From Candidatus Nyctobacter psychrophilus (GTDB lineage: Bacteria > Vulcanimicrobiota > Vulcanimicrobiia > Vulcanimicrobiales > Vulcanimicrobiaceae): 64,000 nucleotides of DNA. Made by a program: the position numbers and the translations under genes. The stretch covers positions 1 through 64,000 of the forward strand of contig JACRTY010000054.1 of NCBI GenBank assembly GCA_014305025.1, given 5' to 3'. Each line of letters starts with the position of its first letter. Position 1 is the stretch's first letter. Shown one piece after another: positions 1-8,619 of this stretch. The notes under the pieces were generated by a model, which ran no database searches, was not told where the DNA came from, and was given only the letters and a program-made list of their open reading frames with translations.

Positions 1-2
1 CC

Positions 3-125
3 TTGAAACTGGCCCACGCCGACGTCGTCTTTGCGCCGGCCGTAGCGGGAGGGCGCCTCTTGGCCGACCTGGTGGACGGCGTCGCAATACCCACCGACTT
101 TCACGACCTACTCTCCGAGCGATAA
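3..125 (+). CDS. C-terminal end of a HAD-like phosphatase (partial)
   Basis: An open frame enters from the left edge and stops at 123-125, giving the last 40 residues of a protein. The pattern ADVVFA followed by LADLVDGVAIPTDFHDLL resembles the C-terminus of HAD-IB phosphatases of the MtnX/SerB-like type, where the product dissociates near a 'vFAr..L...l...gip...F.d' tail. No catalytic motif lies inside the window, so the call rests on this tail alone. It could be another hydrolase with a similar end. Confidence 0.4.
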   Translation: MKLAHADVVFAPAVAGGRLLADLVDGVAIPTDFHDLLSER

Positions 126-196
126 AACCTCCCCAAAGCGTACGCTTCCGATCTCATAAGCGATCGGAAGCGCACGTACCGGCATTGTGAGGGTGC

Positions 197-355
197 TTAT
201 ATGCGCGCGCCACGTCCGGTGAGGAGGTTGATTGCGACGAGGATGATCGCGATGATGATCGCGATGTGGATCAAGCCGCCGCCGATGTGGACCGCGAGAC
301 CGATGATCCAAAACAGTACCAACAGGGTGATGATCGTCCAAAGTATTCCGGCCAT
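197..355 (-). CDS. Lmo0937-type small membrane protein
   Basis: A 52-residue protein that starts MAGILWTIITLLVLFWIIGL and ends LLTGRGARI. It has two hydrophobic stretches (residues about 4-22 and 28-46) around a short VHIGGGLIH turn, the usual pattern of the Lmo0937 family of tiny stress-associated inner-membrane proteins. An AGGAG ribosome site lies 6-8 bases before the ATG. It sits 57 bp downstream of the YsnF/AvaK gene on the same strand, so the two probably form one stress-response transcript. The molecular function of the family is unknown. Confidence 0.8.
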   Translation of the reverse strand: MAGILWTIITLLVLFWIIGLAVHIGGGLIHIAIIIAIILVAINLLTGRGARI

Positions 356-412
356 GGTGACTCCTTTTACAAGATGGTGTGAGTGTAAGGACGGGGTGAA
401 TGGCGTGACGGG

Positions 413-1270
413 TCAGCGTACGCGACGTGAGGCGTCCTCGTCCGCGGCCGTGTCGATGCCCGTCTCCTCGACGCGAAGCTCTTCACGTCGCACCGTGTCG
501 CTGACGTGCTCGGTGTCCTCGACCCGGCGCTTGCCGATCGTGACGTCTTCGCGCGCTACCGTGCGCTTTTGAACGTTTACGCGCTCCTGTGAAAGCGGTA
601 TGCGAATCTCTTCGCCTTCACCGATCGGCGTCGTCGACGCCGCAACACCCCCGGCGGGCCGGCGCTCGACGTAGACTTCTTCGTGGAAAACGGGAACGTC
701 GACGGACTGCTGTTCGGAAACAACACGTTTGCCGATGCGTGCCTCGCCGCTCTGCACGCGCTCCTTGTCGACGGAAAGCCGTTCTTCGCGAAGTTGTAGC
801 CGTCGCGCATCGTTTGCATCATCCGCCGAACGCCCGCGGGCGCTGTCGGCGACGTTCGGCGTACCGGAGCCTTCGAAACGACCGCCGCTTTGCCGTAGAA
901 TGCGCATCGCCTCTCCCGGATCATCGTTGCCGTCGACCGTGACGACGGCGTTGCCCGGCTCGATCGTGGCGTCGATGCGACGTGCTTGCTGCTCGCTGAG
1001 ACCGTGATGAACGAGCGCATCGTGCAACGCTTGACCATGCGGTCCTTCACCGCTGAAAAAGCGTCCGACGGATTCCAAGAAGCCGCCGGCGCTCTCCGAT
1101 TCGAGAGTCGGCTCACCGCCGTCGTCGAGATTGGGATGCGTGACGCCGAGCCACACGCGGTGAAATCCGGCGTCGTGGAGTTCCGCCAGTGCGTCCCGTG
1201 CGCTATCACGGTCCGGGAAAACGGCGGCGACGGTTCCCGCGTCGGCGTACGTTTGATCGTAAGTTGACAT
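413..1270 (-). CDS. YsnF/AvaK (DUF2382) stress protein
   Basis: A 285-residue soluble protein. The N-terminal part (about 8-110) resembles the general stress protein 17M-type domain (VAAVFPDRDSARDALAEL, then HDAGF). The C-terminal part (about 155-275) is a DUF2382 domain with the repeated pattern of charged strands: LQLREERLSVDKERVQSGEA, a vFHEEVYVERRP core, and VNVQKRTVAREDVTIGKRRV. The family is induced by stress in many bacteria, and its biochemical role is not settled. I place the start at 1270 because AGGAG precedes that ATG. A longer frame to 1348 adds only low-complexity residues with no ribosome site. Confidence 0.85.
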   Translation of the reverse strand: MSTYDQTYADAGTVAAVFPDRDSARDALAELHDAGFHRVWLGVTHPNLDDGGEPTLESESAGGFLESVGRFFSGEGPHGQALHDALVHHGLSEQQARRIDATIEPGNAVVTVDGNDDPGEAMRILRQSGGRFEGSGTPNVADSARGRSADDANDARRLQLREERLSVDKERVQSGEARIGKRVVSEQQSVDVPVFHEEVYVERRPAGGVAASTTPIGEGEEIRIPLSQERVNVQKRTVAREDVTIGKRRVEDTEHVSDTVRREELRVEETGIDTAADEDASRRVR

Positions 1271-1648
1271 CGTGCTCCTTTTTGATCGTGCGTGAAGAAG
1301 GTCGCCCGTGAAACGGTATGCCGGCGCCGGCGTCGTCGTCGTGCGCACTGATGTCCAGGCGTGTTGAAAGCACGCTCCGTCACGCTGCTCGCGACTGTTC
1401 GCTGGCCGTCTATCCGCCCGCGGCCTAGCCGTGCCGCGTACGCCGGCTCCGCTTCCGGGTCACCGACGTGTCACGAGGCTAAGACACACGGCGGCCGCAT
1501 TCGGTCACATGCTCTGGTGACGGTGATGCGTTCGACGCCGCCAGAATCCGTAGCGTACGGCCCGCGGCCGATTGGCTCGTCGTGGCCTATCGAATGAAGT
1601 TTTGACGGCCTTGCAGGTTGATCGCAGCCGATCGTCTATTTCGTTTGT
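1271..1648. other. Intergenic region between divergent genes
   Basis: This 378-bp stretch separates the minus-strand YsnF/AvaK gene from the plus-strand M61 peptidase and should hold both promoters. Short open frames cross it but lack ribosome sites and protein-like composition. I could not assign a convincing -35/-10 pair, an RNA or a repeat. Confidence 0.5.
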
Positions 1649-3577
1649 ATGAGGTTGCGTTTACCACGTGCGGTCTTTGTTCTGTCCCTGTGCTTCGGCG
1701 TGGCCGAACTGGCGGGTGCGGCGCGGCCGTCCTTCGCGCAAATACCGGAACCGAACGCGAGCGCCACGTCGCTTGCGACCCAGTCCAATCCCGAGACGCT
1801 GCTGCTCGACGGGCGCGACGCGGGCCGGGGAATCATGCAGAGCCGCATGACGATTCCGGTCAGCCCGGGGCCGTTCACGCTCGTCTATCCGCAATGGGTG
1901 CCCGGCGAACACGGACCCACGGGACCGCTCGGCAACATCTCGCAGCTCAAGATGTCCGCCGGCGGCCGATCTCTCGCCTGGCTGCGCGATCAAGTTGACC
2001 TGTACGCGTTCCACGTCGACGTTCCGGCCGGCGTTTCATCGCTGGATGTGTCGTATACCGTGCTGCTCAACGGGGCCGGCGACGTCATGTCGACCCGCAA
2101 CGTCGCCATCGTCAACTGGAACCGCGTCCTGCTCTATCAACAGAACACCAACTCGCACGCGGTGTTCTTTCGCCCGAGCATTATCTTACCCAACGGCTGG
2201 AGCTACGGCACCGCACTGTCCAATCCGCGGCAAAGCGGCAGCCGCGTCGATTTCGGTGAGGTCCCGCTCAACATGCTCGTCGATTCGCCGCTCGACTGCG
2301 GGCGCTATTACAAACACGTCCAGCTCTGGCGTAACGGCAACGCGGTGCAGATGCTCGATGCCTTTGCCGACAAGCCGCAGGACCTCGACTTTCCGGCGGA
2401 TATCATCGGCAAGTATCATCACATGGTGCCGCAGGCTTTGGCGTTGTACGGCGCGCGGCACTGGTACGATTACCATGCGCTGCTGACGCTCTCCGACGCC
2501 ATCGGCTTCCAAGGCATCGAACACCACCAGTCCAGCGACAACCGCGCGCCGGACGATTTCATGACCAAGCCGAACGAGCAGCTCGCGGGCGGCGATCTGA
2601 TCACGCATGAGTTTTCGCATTCGTGGAACGGCAAATATCGCCGGCCCGTCGATCTCATACAGCCGAACTTTCAGCTGCCGGAGCACACGGAGTTGCTGTG
2701 GGTCTACGAAGGGATGAATCAGTACCTCGGCGACCTGCTGTCGTTCCGCACGGGCATTCGGCAACCCAAGAAATATCCCGAGTACCTCGCAACCGTGTAT
2801 GCTTCGATGGACTACGAGCCCGGCCGCGCGACGGAACCGCTGATCGACACGGCGACGGGCGCGCCGTACCTGTACCAGGAGCGCGGAGAGTATCCGGAGA
2901 TCCGCCGTACCGCCGGCGATTTCTATACCGAAGGGGAACTGATCTGGCTCGACGTCGACACGACCATCCGCGAGATGAGCGGCGGAAAAAAGTCGCTCGA
3001 CACGTTCTTGCACGCCTACGCGGGGCCGCCGGAAACGGGGCCGATCACCGTCCCCTATACACGAGAGCAGATCGAAGGGCTCCTCGACGGCGTCGTTCAT
3101 TACGATTGGCACGCGTTTTTTCAGCGCGAAGTTTACGAGGTTACGCCTCACCCCCCGACGAGTGCGCTGCAGCGTGCCGGCTGGCGCATCGTCTATAACG
3201 GCAAGCCCAACGAATTCATGACGGCTCGCGACGCGCTCGAGCATGGCATCGACGCGTGGTATTCACTCGGGCTGACGTTCACGAGCGACGGCACGGTGCG
3301 CGGCGTACGCGAGTATTCGCCGGCGTGGAACGCCCGCATGGCGCCCGGCATGAAAGTGGCCGCGGTCGACGGTCAGTCGTTCTCAAGCGACGTGTTGGAC
3401 TATGCTCTCAAGACGGGGCAGCACGCCGGCGCGCCGATCCAGTTGCTTGCCGAGCAGAACGGCTACTACGCCACGTATGCCGTCAACTATCACGGTGGCC
3501 CCAAGTTCCCCCACCTGGTGCGCATCCCCGGCCGACCCGACATGCTCGCGCAGATCATGGCCGCCTCATCTAGGTAA
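1649..3577 (+). CDS. Secreted M61-family (glycyl aminopeptidase-like) metallopeptidase
   Basis: 642 residues with an N-terminal signal peptide (basic MRLRLPR start, hydrophobic core, cleavage near residue 30). The zinc site is visible: HEFSHSWNGK with His320, Glu321 and His324, and Glu354 in WVYEGMNQY as the likely third ligand. This is the M61 pattern HExxHxWxxK...EG. The N-terminal 250 residues fit the family's beta-rich domain, and the last 110 residues look like a PDZ domain (GLTFTSDGTVRGVREYSPA, then APGMKVAAVDG). The protein is probably exported and cleaves N-terminal residues from peptides. Its 3' end overlaps the convergent channel gene by 8 bp. Confidence 0.9.
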   Translation: MRLRLPRAVFVLSLCFGVAELAGAARPSFAQIPEPNASATSLATQSNPETLLLDGRDAGRGIMQSRMTIPVSPGPFTLVYPQWVPGEHGPTGPLGNISQLKMSAGGRSLAWLRDQVDLYAFHVDVPAGVSSLDVSYTVLLNGAGDVMSTRNVAIVNWNRVLLYQQNTNSHAVFFRPSIILPNGWSYGTALSNPRQSGSRVDFGEVPLNMLVDSPLDCGRYYKHVQLWRNGNAVQMLDAFADKPQDLDFPADIIGKYHHMVPQALALYGARHWYDYHALLTLSDAIGFQGIEHHQSSDNRAPDDFMTKPNEQLAGGDLITHEFSHSWNGKYRRPVDLIQPNFQLPEHTELLWVYEGMNQYLGDLLSFRTGIRQPKKYPEYLATVYASMDYEPGRATEPLIDTATGAPYLYQERGEYPEIRRTAGDFYTEGELIWLDVDTTIREMSGGKKSLDTFLHAYAGPPETGPITVPYTREQIEGLLDGVVHYDWHAFFQREVYEVTPHPPTSALQRAGWRIVYNGKPNEFMTARDALEHGIDAWYSLGLTFTSDGTVRGVREYSPAWNARMAPGMKVAAVDGQSFSSDVLDYALKTGQHAGAPIQLLAEQNGYYATYAVNYHGGPKFPHLVRIPGRPDMLAQIMAASSR

Positions 3578-4412
3578 TGCCGCCCTGGTCACTTTCGAAG
3601 GGGCGCGTTGCAGCCTCAACGACGGATCGCGCGAGATAGCCGTTTGGAAAGATGATGGTTCGGTCTTCGCTGGTGCGCACGATCGTGCTCATGGCGTCGA
3701 GTCGTTCGATCGTTCCGGTCCTGCCCTTCACGCGGATGAAGTGGCCGATGTCGAGATGGCGCTCGATATAGTGCGCGGCGACCAAATTTTCGGCAAACGC
3801 GCGTGCGCCCCAGCCGCCGGCAATGGCGACCCCCAACGCGACCGTGCCAAGAAGAACGAGTAAAACGTAAAACAGAAAGGCCGAGTCGACCGTCAACTGC
3901 TGAAGCGCCATCAGCCCGAAAAGCACGATGATGGCCGCGCGCAAAACACCGCCGGCAACGTCGTGATAGAGCACGCCGGCGCGCGACATCGCCCCGGCCG
4001 CACCCCGCCCGACCGTGTCCCCGACGATGATGCCGGCGAGCACCAGCACGACGGCCAGGACCGCGTGGGGCAGATACGTCAGAAACGATCCAAGCGTTTG
4101 AGAGATCGGTGCGAGTTCCAGGCCATTGACCGCCTGAACGAATGCGGCCGCAAAGATGACCCAGAACGCAATGCGTCCCACGAGGCGCGAAGGTCTCAAG
4201 CCGACGCCGACCCGCGCGAGATCGTCGATCAGCCCGGTGCGTTCTCCCAGATGATCGAACCCCAGGCGCGTGAGAAGGGTCGCGATGAAGCGCGCCACGA
4301 GCCAGCCGATGATCGCGCCCAGCAGCAAGATCGCCAGAGCCGCGAGGACGTTCGGCAAATAACGGCCCGCCGAACTGAAGTTCTGCATGATTGCGCGGCG
4401 CGCTTCATCCAT
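3570..4412 (-). CDS. MscS-type mechanosensitive channel, small-conductance, with conserved TM-helix repeats
   Basis: 280 residues and about five hydrophobic segments: NVLAALAILLLGAIIGWLVA near residue 20, then segments near 80, 120, 160 and 185. Two of these resemble the 'conserved TM helix' repeats of CmpX-like channels. A short soluble MscS beta domain follows, with DIGHFIRVKGRTGTIERLDA and IIFPNGYL, the classic 'G.V..I....T.l....g....iPN' region. It should act as an inner-membrane valve for osmotic stress. It is the last gene of the sigma factor operon, overlapping the preceding small gene by 8 bp, which suggests translational coupling. Confidence 0.85.
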   Translation of the reverse strand: MDEARRAIMQNFSSAGRYLPNVLAALAILLLGAIIGWLVARFIATLLTRLGFDHLGERTGLIDDLARVGVGLRPSRLVGRIAFWVIFAAAFVQAVNGLELAPISQTLGSFLTYLPHAVLAVVLVLAGIIVGDTVGRGAAGAMSRAGVLYHDVAGGVLRAAIIVLFGLMALQQLTVDSAFLFYVLLVLLGTVALGVAIAGGWGARAFAENLVAAHYIERHLDIGHFIRVKGRTGTIERLDAMSTIVRTSEDRTIIFPNGYLARSVVEAATRPFESDQGGIT

Positions 4413-4692
4413 GGGATCTGCCCTCGCCCGTGCTTCGTGCTTTCGGACCGGTGGCGTTGGAGGCTCCCTCTTCGAGCGATACCAGCGTCCTCCAGCCGCG
4501 CATGACGGTCACCAGTGCCCCCAGGAACTCGTTGACGTGAACGATGGCCGTATGCCTGGCCCGCAGCCGTTTGACCGCGCCCCTCACGACGTTGTGGTCG
4601 GGAGACTGGTCGTGATCGGCAACGTTTCCAAGCAATGCTCGCACGCGCCGCAGCTCGTGGGCGGAGGCATGGTTCGAATCGCGGCGCGGCAC
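4405..4692 (-). CDS. Hypothetical protein between ECF sigma factor and MscS channel
   Basis: A 95-residue frame with a GTG start one base after the sigma factor stop and an 8-bp overlap with the channel gene, exactly filling the space between them. That tight packing is the main support for its being real. The sequence is basic (RRVRALLGNVADHDQ, then VVRGAVKRLRARHTAIVHVN) with one mildly hydrophobic stretch (FLGALVTVMRGWRTLVSL). It has no zinc-finger HxxxCxxC motif and no clear transmembrane helix, so it is not a recognisable anti-sigma factor, although its position is where one is often found. I do not recognise a family. Confidence 0.5.
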   Translation of the reverse strand: MPRRDSNHASAHELRRVRALLGNVADHDQSPDHNVVRGAVKRLRARHTAIVHVNEFLGALVTVMRGWRTLVSLEEGASNATGPKARSTGEGRSHG

Positions 4693-4693
4693 G

Positions 4694-5287
4694 CTACACT
4701 GCGACCAGTTCGGGTTTCGGCGCTTCGCTCAGCAGGCGACGCAGGTGCGCGCGGCCCCGTTTGATCCGCATTTTGGCTGCCGAAAGACCGCACCGCTGCA
4801 ATTCGGCGATCTCGGCGACGTCGTAGCCGTACATGTCGCGGAGAACGACGGCGACCCGCTGTTCTGCCGGGAGCCGGCGAATGAGCCGCTCGACTTCGTC
4901 ACGTAAAGCCGCGTTCAACGCTTCGTCCTCCGGCGTTTGCTGCCGATCGTCGATGAATTCGCGGGGCGCCGCTTCCTCGTCACCGCCTCCTCCCAGGCCT
5001 TCGAGCGGCTCGAATCGTAAGATGCCGCGCCGCCGTAGGGCGTTGAGGCTGAGGTTGACGGCAATGCGGCGCAGCCACCCCCCGAAGCTGGCCCCCTCGG
5101 CCAGGTCCGACAGGCGGGTGTAGGCTTTGACCAGGGCATCCTGGGTGACGTCTTCGGCGTCGGCTTTTTCGCCCAAGAGGCGCAGGGCGGCCGTATAAGC
5201 GCCGCTTTGATGGCGCGAAAAAAGCTCTTCGGCCGCGCGGAGATCGCCCCCCTTGGCCCGCTTGACGAGGCCACCGTCGTCGTCCAT
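4694..5287 (-). CDS. ECF-type RNA polymerase sigma factor
   Basis: 197 residues with both sigma-70 domains of the ECF class. Region 2 (about 10-80) reads AAEELFSRHQSGAYTAALRL ... ADAEDVTQDALVKAYTRL ... GWLRRIAVNLSLNALRRR, and region 4 (about 125-185) reads LRDEVERLIRRLPAEQRVAV followed by LRDMYGYDVAEIAELQRCGL and KMRIKRGRAHLRRLL. The two are joined by an acidic linker rich in Gly and Glu. It directs RNA polymerase to a small regulon. It is the first gene of an operon with a small unknown protein and an MscS channel, suggesting an envelope or osmotic signal. The trigger and the anti-sigma factor are not evident. Confidence 0.92.
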   Translation of the reverse strand: MDDDGGLVKRAKGGDLRAAEELFSRHQSGAYTAALRLLGEKADAEDVTQDALVKAYTRLSDLAEGASFGGWLRRIAVNLSLNALRRRGILRFEPLEGLGGGGDEEAAPREFIDDRQQTPEDEALNAALRDEVERLIRRLPAEQRVAVVLRDMYGYDVAEIAELQRCGLSAAKMRIKRGRAHLRRLLSEAPKPELVAV

Positions 5288-5491
5288 GCCGGAGGCTCAA
5301 TTAGATAAGCGCTCAAGGTTTCTTCCGTCCCCTCACCTCCTCTCTCTCGTGCCTGACACCCGGGAACCGGGTTTGGTCACATCGGAAGTGCGGTTTACTC
5401 CGGCTTGGAGGGCCGAGACGGCTCGGGCTCGGTTCCCGGCGTTTAGGGCCGGGTAATCCGTGTCCACACGCATTTATCACGGGAGGACTGC

Positions 5492-5962
5492 TTGGACGCA
5501 ATAACGTTGCTCAAACACGATCACCGCAAAGTCGATGAACTGCTCAAAGAAGCGAGCGCCCTGGGTTCGGGCGCAGCCGCCTCGCGGCAAAAGCTCTTCA
5601 AGCAGATCGACGAAGAATTGACGGTCCATTCAAAGATCGAAGAGACGATCTTCTATCCGGCACTCAAAGCTAAGGCGAAAGCCGAAAAAGAAGAGGACGC
5701 GAAGCAAGAAGTGCTCGAGGCCTACGAAGAGCACGGCAACGTCGCGGCGATGCTCAAGAAGCTCGAGGCGACCGAGCCGAAGGATGAAACCTACGCCGCG
5801 AAGTTACAAGTCCTCAGTGAACTCGTCAAACATCACGTGCACGAAGAGGAGCACGAGATGTTCAAACAGGCAAAGGACCTCTTCGACAAGGCGGAACTCG
5901 AAGAGTTGGGCCAAAGACTGGAGCGTGCGAAAAGCGAGCAGAAAGCCGTCGCCGCGCGCTGA
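5492..5962 (+). CDS. Hemerythrin HHE domain protein
   Basis: 156 residues, almost all helical. Likely di-iron ligands are visible in HDHRKVDELL (start), HSKIEETIFYPAL (about 50-62), EEHGNVAAML (about 83) and HHVHEEEHEMF (about 118-128), the layout of the HHE cation-binding fold. Such proteins bind oxygen or nitric oxide or act in oxidative-stress responses. Translation starts at TTG with GGGAGG seven bases upstream; no ATG lies nearby. A perfect hairpin follows the stop, so it is probably monocistronic. Confidence 0.88.
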   Translation: MDAITLLKHDHRKVDELLKEASALGSGAAASRQKLFKQIDEELTVHSKIEETIFYPALKAKAKAEKEEDAKQEVLEAYEEHGNVAAMLKKLEATEPKDETYAAKLQVLSELVKHHVHEEEHEMFKQAKDLFDKAELEELGQRLERAKSEQKAVAAR

Positions 5963-5972
5963 AGTGATGCCA

Positions 5973-6003
5973 CGCGAACGCCCGCGGTTTGCGGGCGTTC
6001 GCG
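5973..6003 (+). terminator. Perfect 13-bp hairpin after the hemerythrin gene
   Basis: CGCGAACGCCCGC and GCGGGCGTTCGCG form a perfect 13-bp stem around a GGTTT loop, 11 bp after the hemerythrin stop. There is no T-run after it, so it may stop transcription inefficiently or act with Rho. Confidence 0.65.
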
Positions 6004-6075
6004 GTCGACCGCGCCGCTTTCGCGGTGTTCGCTAGAAGCCAAGACATGCGCGACGGTGATAGCGAAGGGTGCCGT

Positions 6076-6903
6076 ATGGTGCGGTATCGGCCGAGGCCTC
6101 CCCTCGACGCAGTCGTCGAATGGCTCTGGTGGAGCCGGCGTGATCGACCCTCCGACGCCGTGGAGCATCAGTTGCCGACCGGCTGCGCCCAACTCGTCGT
6201 GGCCGGGCATACCGATCCGATACCCTGGTGCGAGGCGGCTTCGGTCACTCCCCAAACGTGGACGCGCGCCGTCGTCCACGGTCCGCAGGCGTCGTATTAC
6301 CGTTCCGGCCCCAAACCCGCGGGGACGGTGGCGGGAGCGTCGTTTCGCGCTGGAACCGCCAGTGCGGTTCTCGGGGTTCCGGCGTGCGAACTAACCGGAC
6401 GTCACCTACTTCTGGAGGATCTCTGGGGCGCGAGCGCACGGGTTCTCCACGAGCGGTTGATGGATGCGTGCTCACCCGATGCGGCACTCGCGACGCTTGA
6501 AGACGCGCTTCGCGCGCGGCTGCACACGCCGCTGCTCTTGCATCCCGCCGTGGCGTGTGCACTGTACAACGAGATGCCCGCCGAGACGGCGGAACGAGTA
6601 TCAGAAGTCGCGGCGCACAGTGGATATAGCGCCAAGCATGTCATCGCGCGTTTCCGCAACGGGGTGGGATTAACACCAGGCCGGTATTTTCGCATCCGGC
6701 GCTTCGGTGCAGTGCTCCAACGCATGGTCGCCGAAACGCCGACCCCGCTGGCGGCAATTGCCGCCGATGCCGGCTATGCCGATCAGGCACATCTGACCCG
6801 CGAGTTTCGCGAACTGGCGGGCGTTACACCGGGGCGCTACCGGCCGCGCGATGCCGAAAGCCCGCACCATCACGTCGCAACGCATTCCTCGGCTGCGAGG
6901 TAA
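6076..6903 (+). CDS. AraC-family transcriptional regulator (DUF6597-type sensor)
   Basis: 275 residues from the chosen start MVRYRPRPPLDAVVEWLWWS. The N-terminal part resembles the DUF6597 sensor domain (VVEWLWWSRR, HQLPTGCAQLVV, HGPQASYYR). The C-terminal AraC-type double helix-turn-helix spans about 185-260: ERVSEVAAHSGYSAKHVIAR, then PTPLAAIAADAGYADQAHLT and ELAGVTPGRYRPRD. The ATG at 6076 fits the family N-terminus; an ATG at 6046 would add ten residues. The next gene is a VOC-fold protein, a common partner of this regulator subtype, and may be its target. Confidence 0.85.
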   Translation: MVRYRPRPPLDAVVEWLWWSRRDRPSDAVEHQLPTGCAQLVVAGHTDPIPWCEAASVTPQTWTRAVVHGPQASYYRSGPKPAGTVAGASFRAGTASAVLGVPACELTGRHLLLEDLWGASARVLHERLMDACSPDAALATLEDALRARLHTPLLLHPAVACALYNEMPAETAERVSEVAAHSGYSAKHVIARFRNGVGLTPGRYFRIRRFGAVLQRMVAETPTPLAAIAADAGYADQAHLTREFRELAGVTPGRYRPRDAESPHHHVATHSSAAR

Positions 6904-6987
6904 TTTTTCTTCAAGACCCGTGGCGGCCGCAAGCACTATGATCGGCGCGTACCACGTGACCCGCATCGCGGCCAGGAGAAACGAACG

Positions 6988-7449
6988 ATGGAAGATTCCG
7001 GTAACCCAGTGATCAAAGACGTGTATCCCTATCTACGCGTGCGCGACGCGAACGCCGCGATCGACTTCTACGTAAGGGCATTCGGTGCGACCGAACGCTT
7101 TCGACTGGCCGAACCGAGCGGACGCATCGGGCATGCCGAACTCACAATCGGCCCGGCGACGATCATGCTTTCCGACGAGTATCCCGAGTACGGGATTCGC
7201 GGGCCGGAGCCGACCGGACGCACGCCGGTCGCGATCCACCTTCACGCCGAGGACGTGGATACACTGTTCGAGCGCACGATTGCAGCGGGTGCGTCCACGG
7301 TGCGGCCACTGGAGGATCACTTTTACGGCGAACGTTCGGGTACGGTTCGCGACCCGTTTGGCCATGAGTGGTTGTTGGGCGGACATCTTGAAAGCATGAC
7401 GCCGGAGGAAATGCAGCGCCGCTACTCGGCATCGCTGAGCGGCACGTAA
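6988..7449 (+). CDS. VOC-superfamily (glyoxalase/PhnB-like) protein
   Basis: 153 residues with the paired beta-alpha-beta-beta-beta units of the vicinal oxygen chelate fold: YPYLRVRDANAAIDFYVRAF near the start, GHAELTIGPATIMLSDEYPE in the middle, and RDPFGHEWLLGGH near the end. The PhnB-like subgroup is recognised by the 'P.L...dA..A..FY..aFGA' start and the 'DPFGH.W' end. The substrate is unknown. A GGAG ribosome site precedes the ATG. It follows the AraC gene on the same strand. Confidence 0.85.
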   Translation: MEDSGNPVIKDVYPYLRVRDANAAIDFYVRAFGATERFRLAEPSGRIGHAELTIGPATIMLSDEYPEYGIRGPEPTGRTPVAIHLHAEDVDTLFERTIAAGASTVRPLEDHFYGERSGTVRDPFGHEWLLGGHLESMTPEEMQRRYSASLSGT

Positions 7450-7529
7450 GCCGCAGCGAGGCTCGCCGCATCGCGCTGGCGGCGCAAGGCTTCGGGGTCG
7501 GGCAGCCGCGGAGCATCGGTCGAGCAAGA

Positions 7530-8591
7530 GTGCTGGCGGCGATACGGCGGGTCGGACTGCTGCAGATCGACTCCGTCAACGTCTTGGTACGCGCTCACTA
7601 TTTGCCGCTGTTTTCTCGGCTGGGATACTACGATCGCGCAATCCTCGACCGGCTCGCGTACCGTCGTGGCCGGAAACTCTTCGAGTACTGGGGACATGAA
7701 GCGTCGCTGTTGCCGCTCGAAGCGTTTCCACTCTTGCGCTGGCGGATGGAGCGCGCACGCCAGCGCATCGGCATCTGGCGCAGTGTCGCAAGCATTGCCG
7801 TAGAGCGCCCGGAATTGATCGCCGCCGTCGAAGCGACGATTCGTTCCAAGGGTGCCCTCGCGGCCTCCGACTTCGAGAATGCCGGGCCGACGGCAAGTTG
7901 GTGGGGCTGGTCCGACGTCAAACGAGCGCTCGAGTTCTTGTTCCGCTCCGGTACGTTGACGACGGCGACCCGGCGCGGCAGCTTCGAACGGGTCTACGAT
8001 CTTACCGAACGGGTCCTCCCCGAAGCCTTCGCTGCTCCGGTCATCGGGGAAGAACGCGCCCAACGCGAACTGCTCCGTATTGCGTCGCGAGCGTACGGGG
8101 TCGCCACGGAAAGCGATCTGCGCGATTACTTCCGGCTCGATGTCACCGACGCGAGACGCGGCGTTGCCGAACTCGTGGCCGAAGGCGCCTTGACATCGGT
8201 GAGCGTCGAAGGCTGGAAGCAGCCGGCGTATTTGGATACGAGGTATCGCTTACCGCGACGAATCGTGACAAGCGCGCTCCTCTCGCCGTTCGACCCCCTC
8301 GTTTGGAACCGCGCGCGGGCCCGCAGACTGTTCGATTTCGATTATCGTCTGGAGATTTACACGCCGTCTCACAAGCGCGTGCATGGCTATTACGTGCTGC
8401 CGTATTTGGTTGACGAAAAGCTAGTGGCGCGCATCGATGCCAAAGCGGACCGCGCGAACGGTGTGCTGCAAATTCATGCGGTCCACTATGAGCCCGGCGA
8501 CCGGAGATTGGTGTACGAACGGTTGCACGCGGATGTTACGCTCCTCGCCACGTGGTTAGGGCTGGACCGGATTAGTTTGCCGAAGCCGTAA
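7530..8591 (+). CDS. Winged-helix DNA-binding protein of the YcaQ/AlkX (HTH_42) family, putative DNA glycosylase
   Basis: 353 residues from a GTG. GLLQIDSVNVLVRAHYLPLF near the start contains Q-I-D, consistent with the catalytic Q-hydrophobic-D motif reported for YcaQ-type glycosylases, which excise bulky or crosslinking alkylated bases. Family features follow: FEYWGHEASLLPLE, LLSPFDPLVWNRARARRLF and YVLPYLVDEKLVARIDAKAD. The frame upstream of the GTG (7452-7529) still reads like the family N-terminus (ARRIALAAQGF) but has no ATG, GTG or TTG, so the true start is unclear. It may use a rare codon just after the VOC stop, or a base may be wrong. Confidence 0.8.
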   Translation: MLAAIRRVGLLQIDSVNVLVRAHYLPLFSRLGYYDRAILDRLAYRRGRKLFEYWGHEASLLPLEAFPLLRWRMERARQRIGIWRSVASIAVERPELIAAVEATIRSKGALAASDFENAGPTASWWGWSDVKRALEFLFRSGTLTTATRRGSFERVYDLTERVLPEAFAAPVIGEERAQRELLRIASRAYGVATESDLRDYFRLDVTDARRGVAELVAEGALTSVSVEGWKQPAYLDTRYRLPRRIVTSALLSPFDPLVWNRARARRLFDFDYRLEIYTPSHKRVHGYYVLPYLVDEKLVARIDAKADRANGVLQIHAVHYEPGDRRLVYERLHADVTLLATWLGLDRISLPKP

Positions 8592-8619
8592 GGCCGCCCG
8601 CACACGGGCCGGTCAACGG

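Noticed and set aside
1361..1597. 78-codon plus-strand frame in the 1271-1648 gap
   Set aside because: No ribosome site and no protein-like pattern; it lies in the intergenic region of divergent genes.
2186..3244. 352-codon minus-strand frame inside the M61 gene
   Set aside because: A shadow of the high-GC coding strand; the M61 frame carries the zinc motif and a signal peptide.
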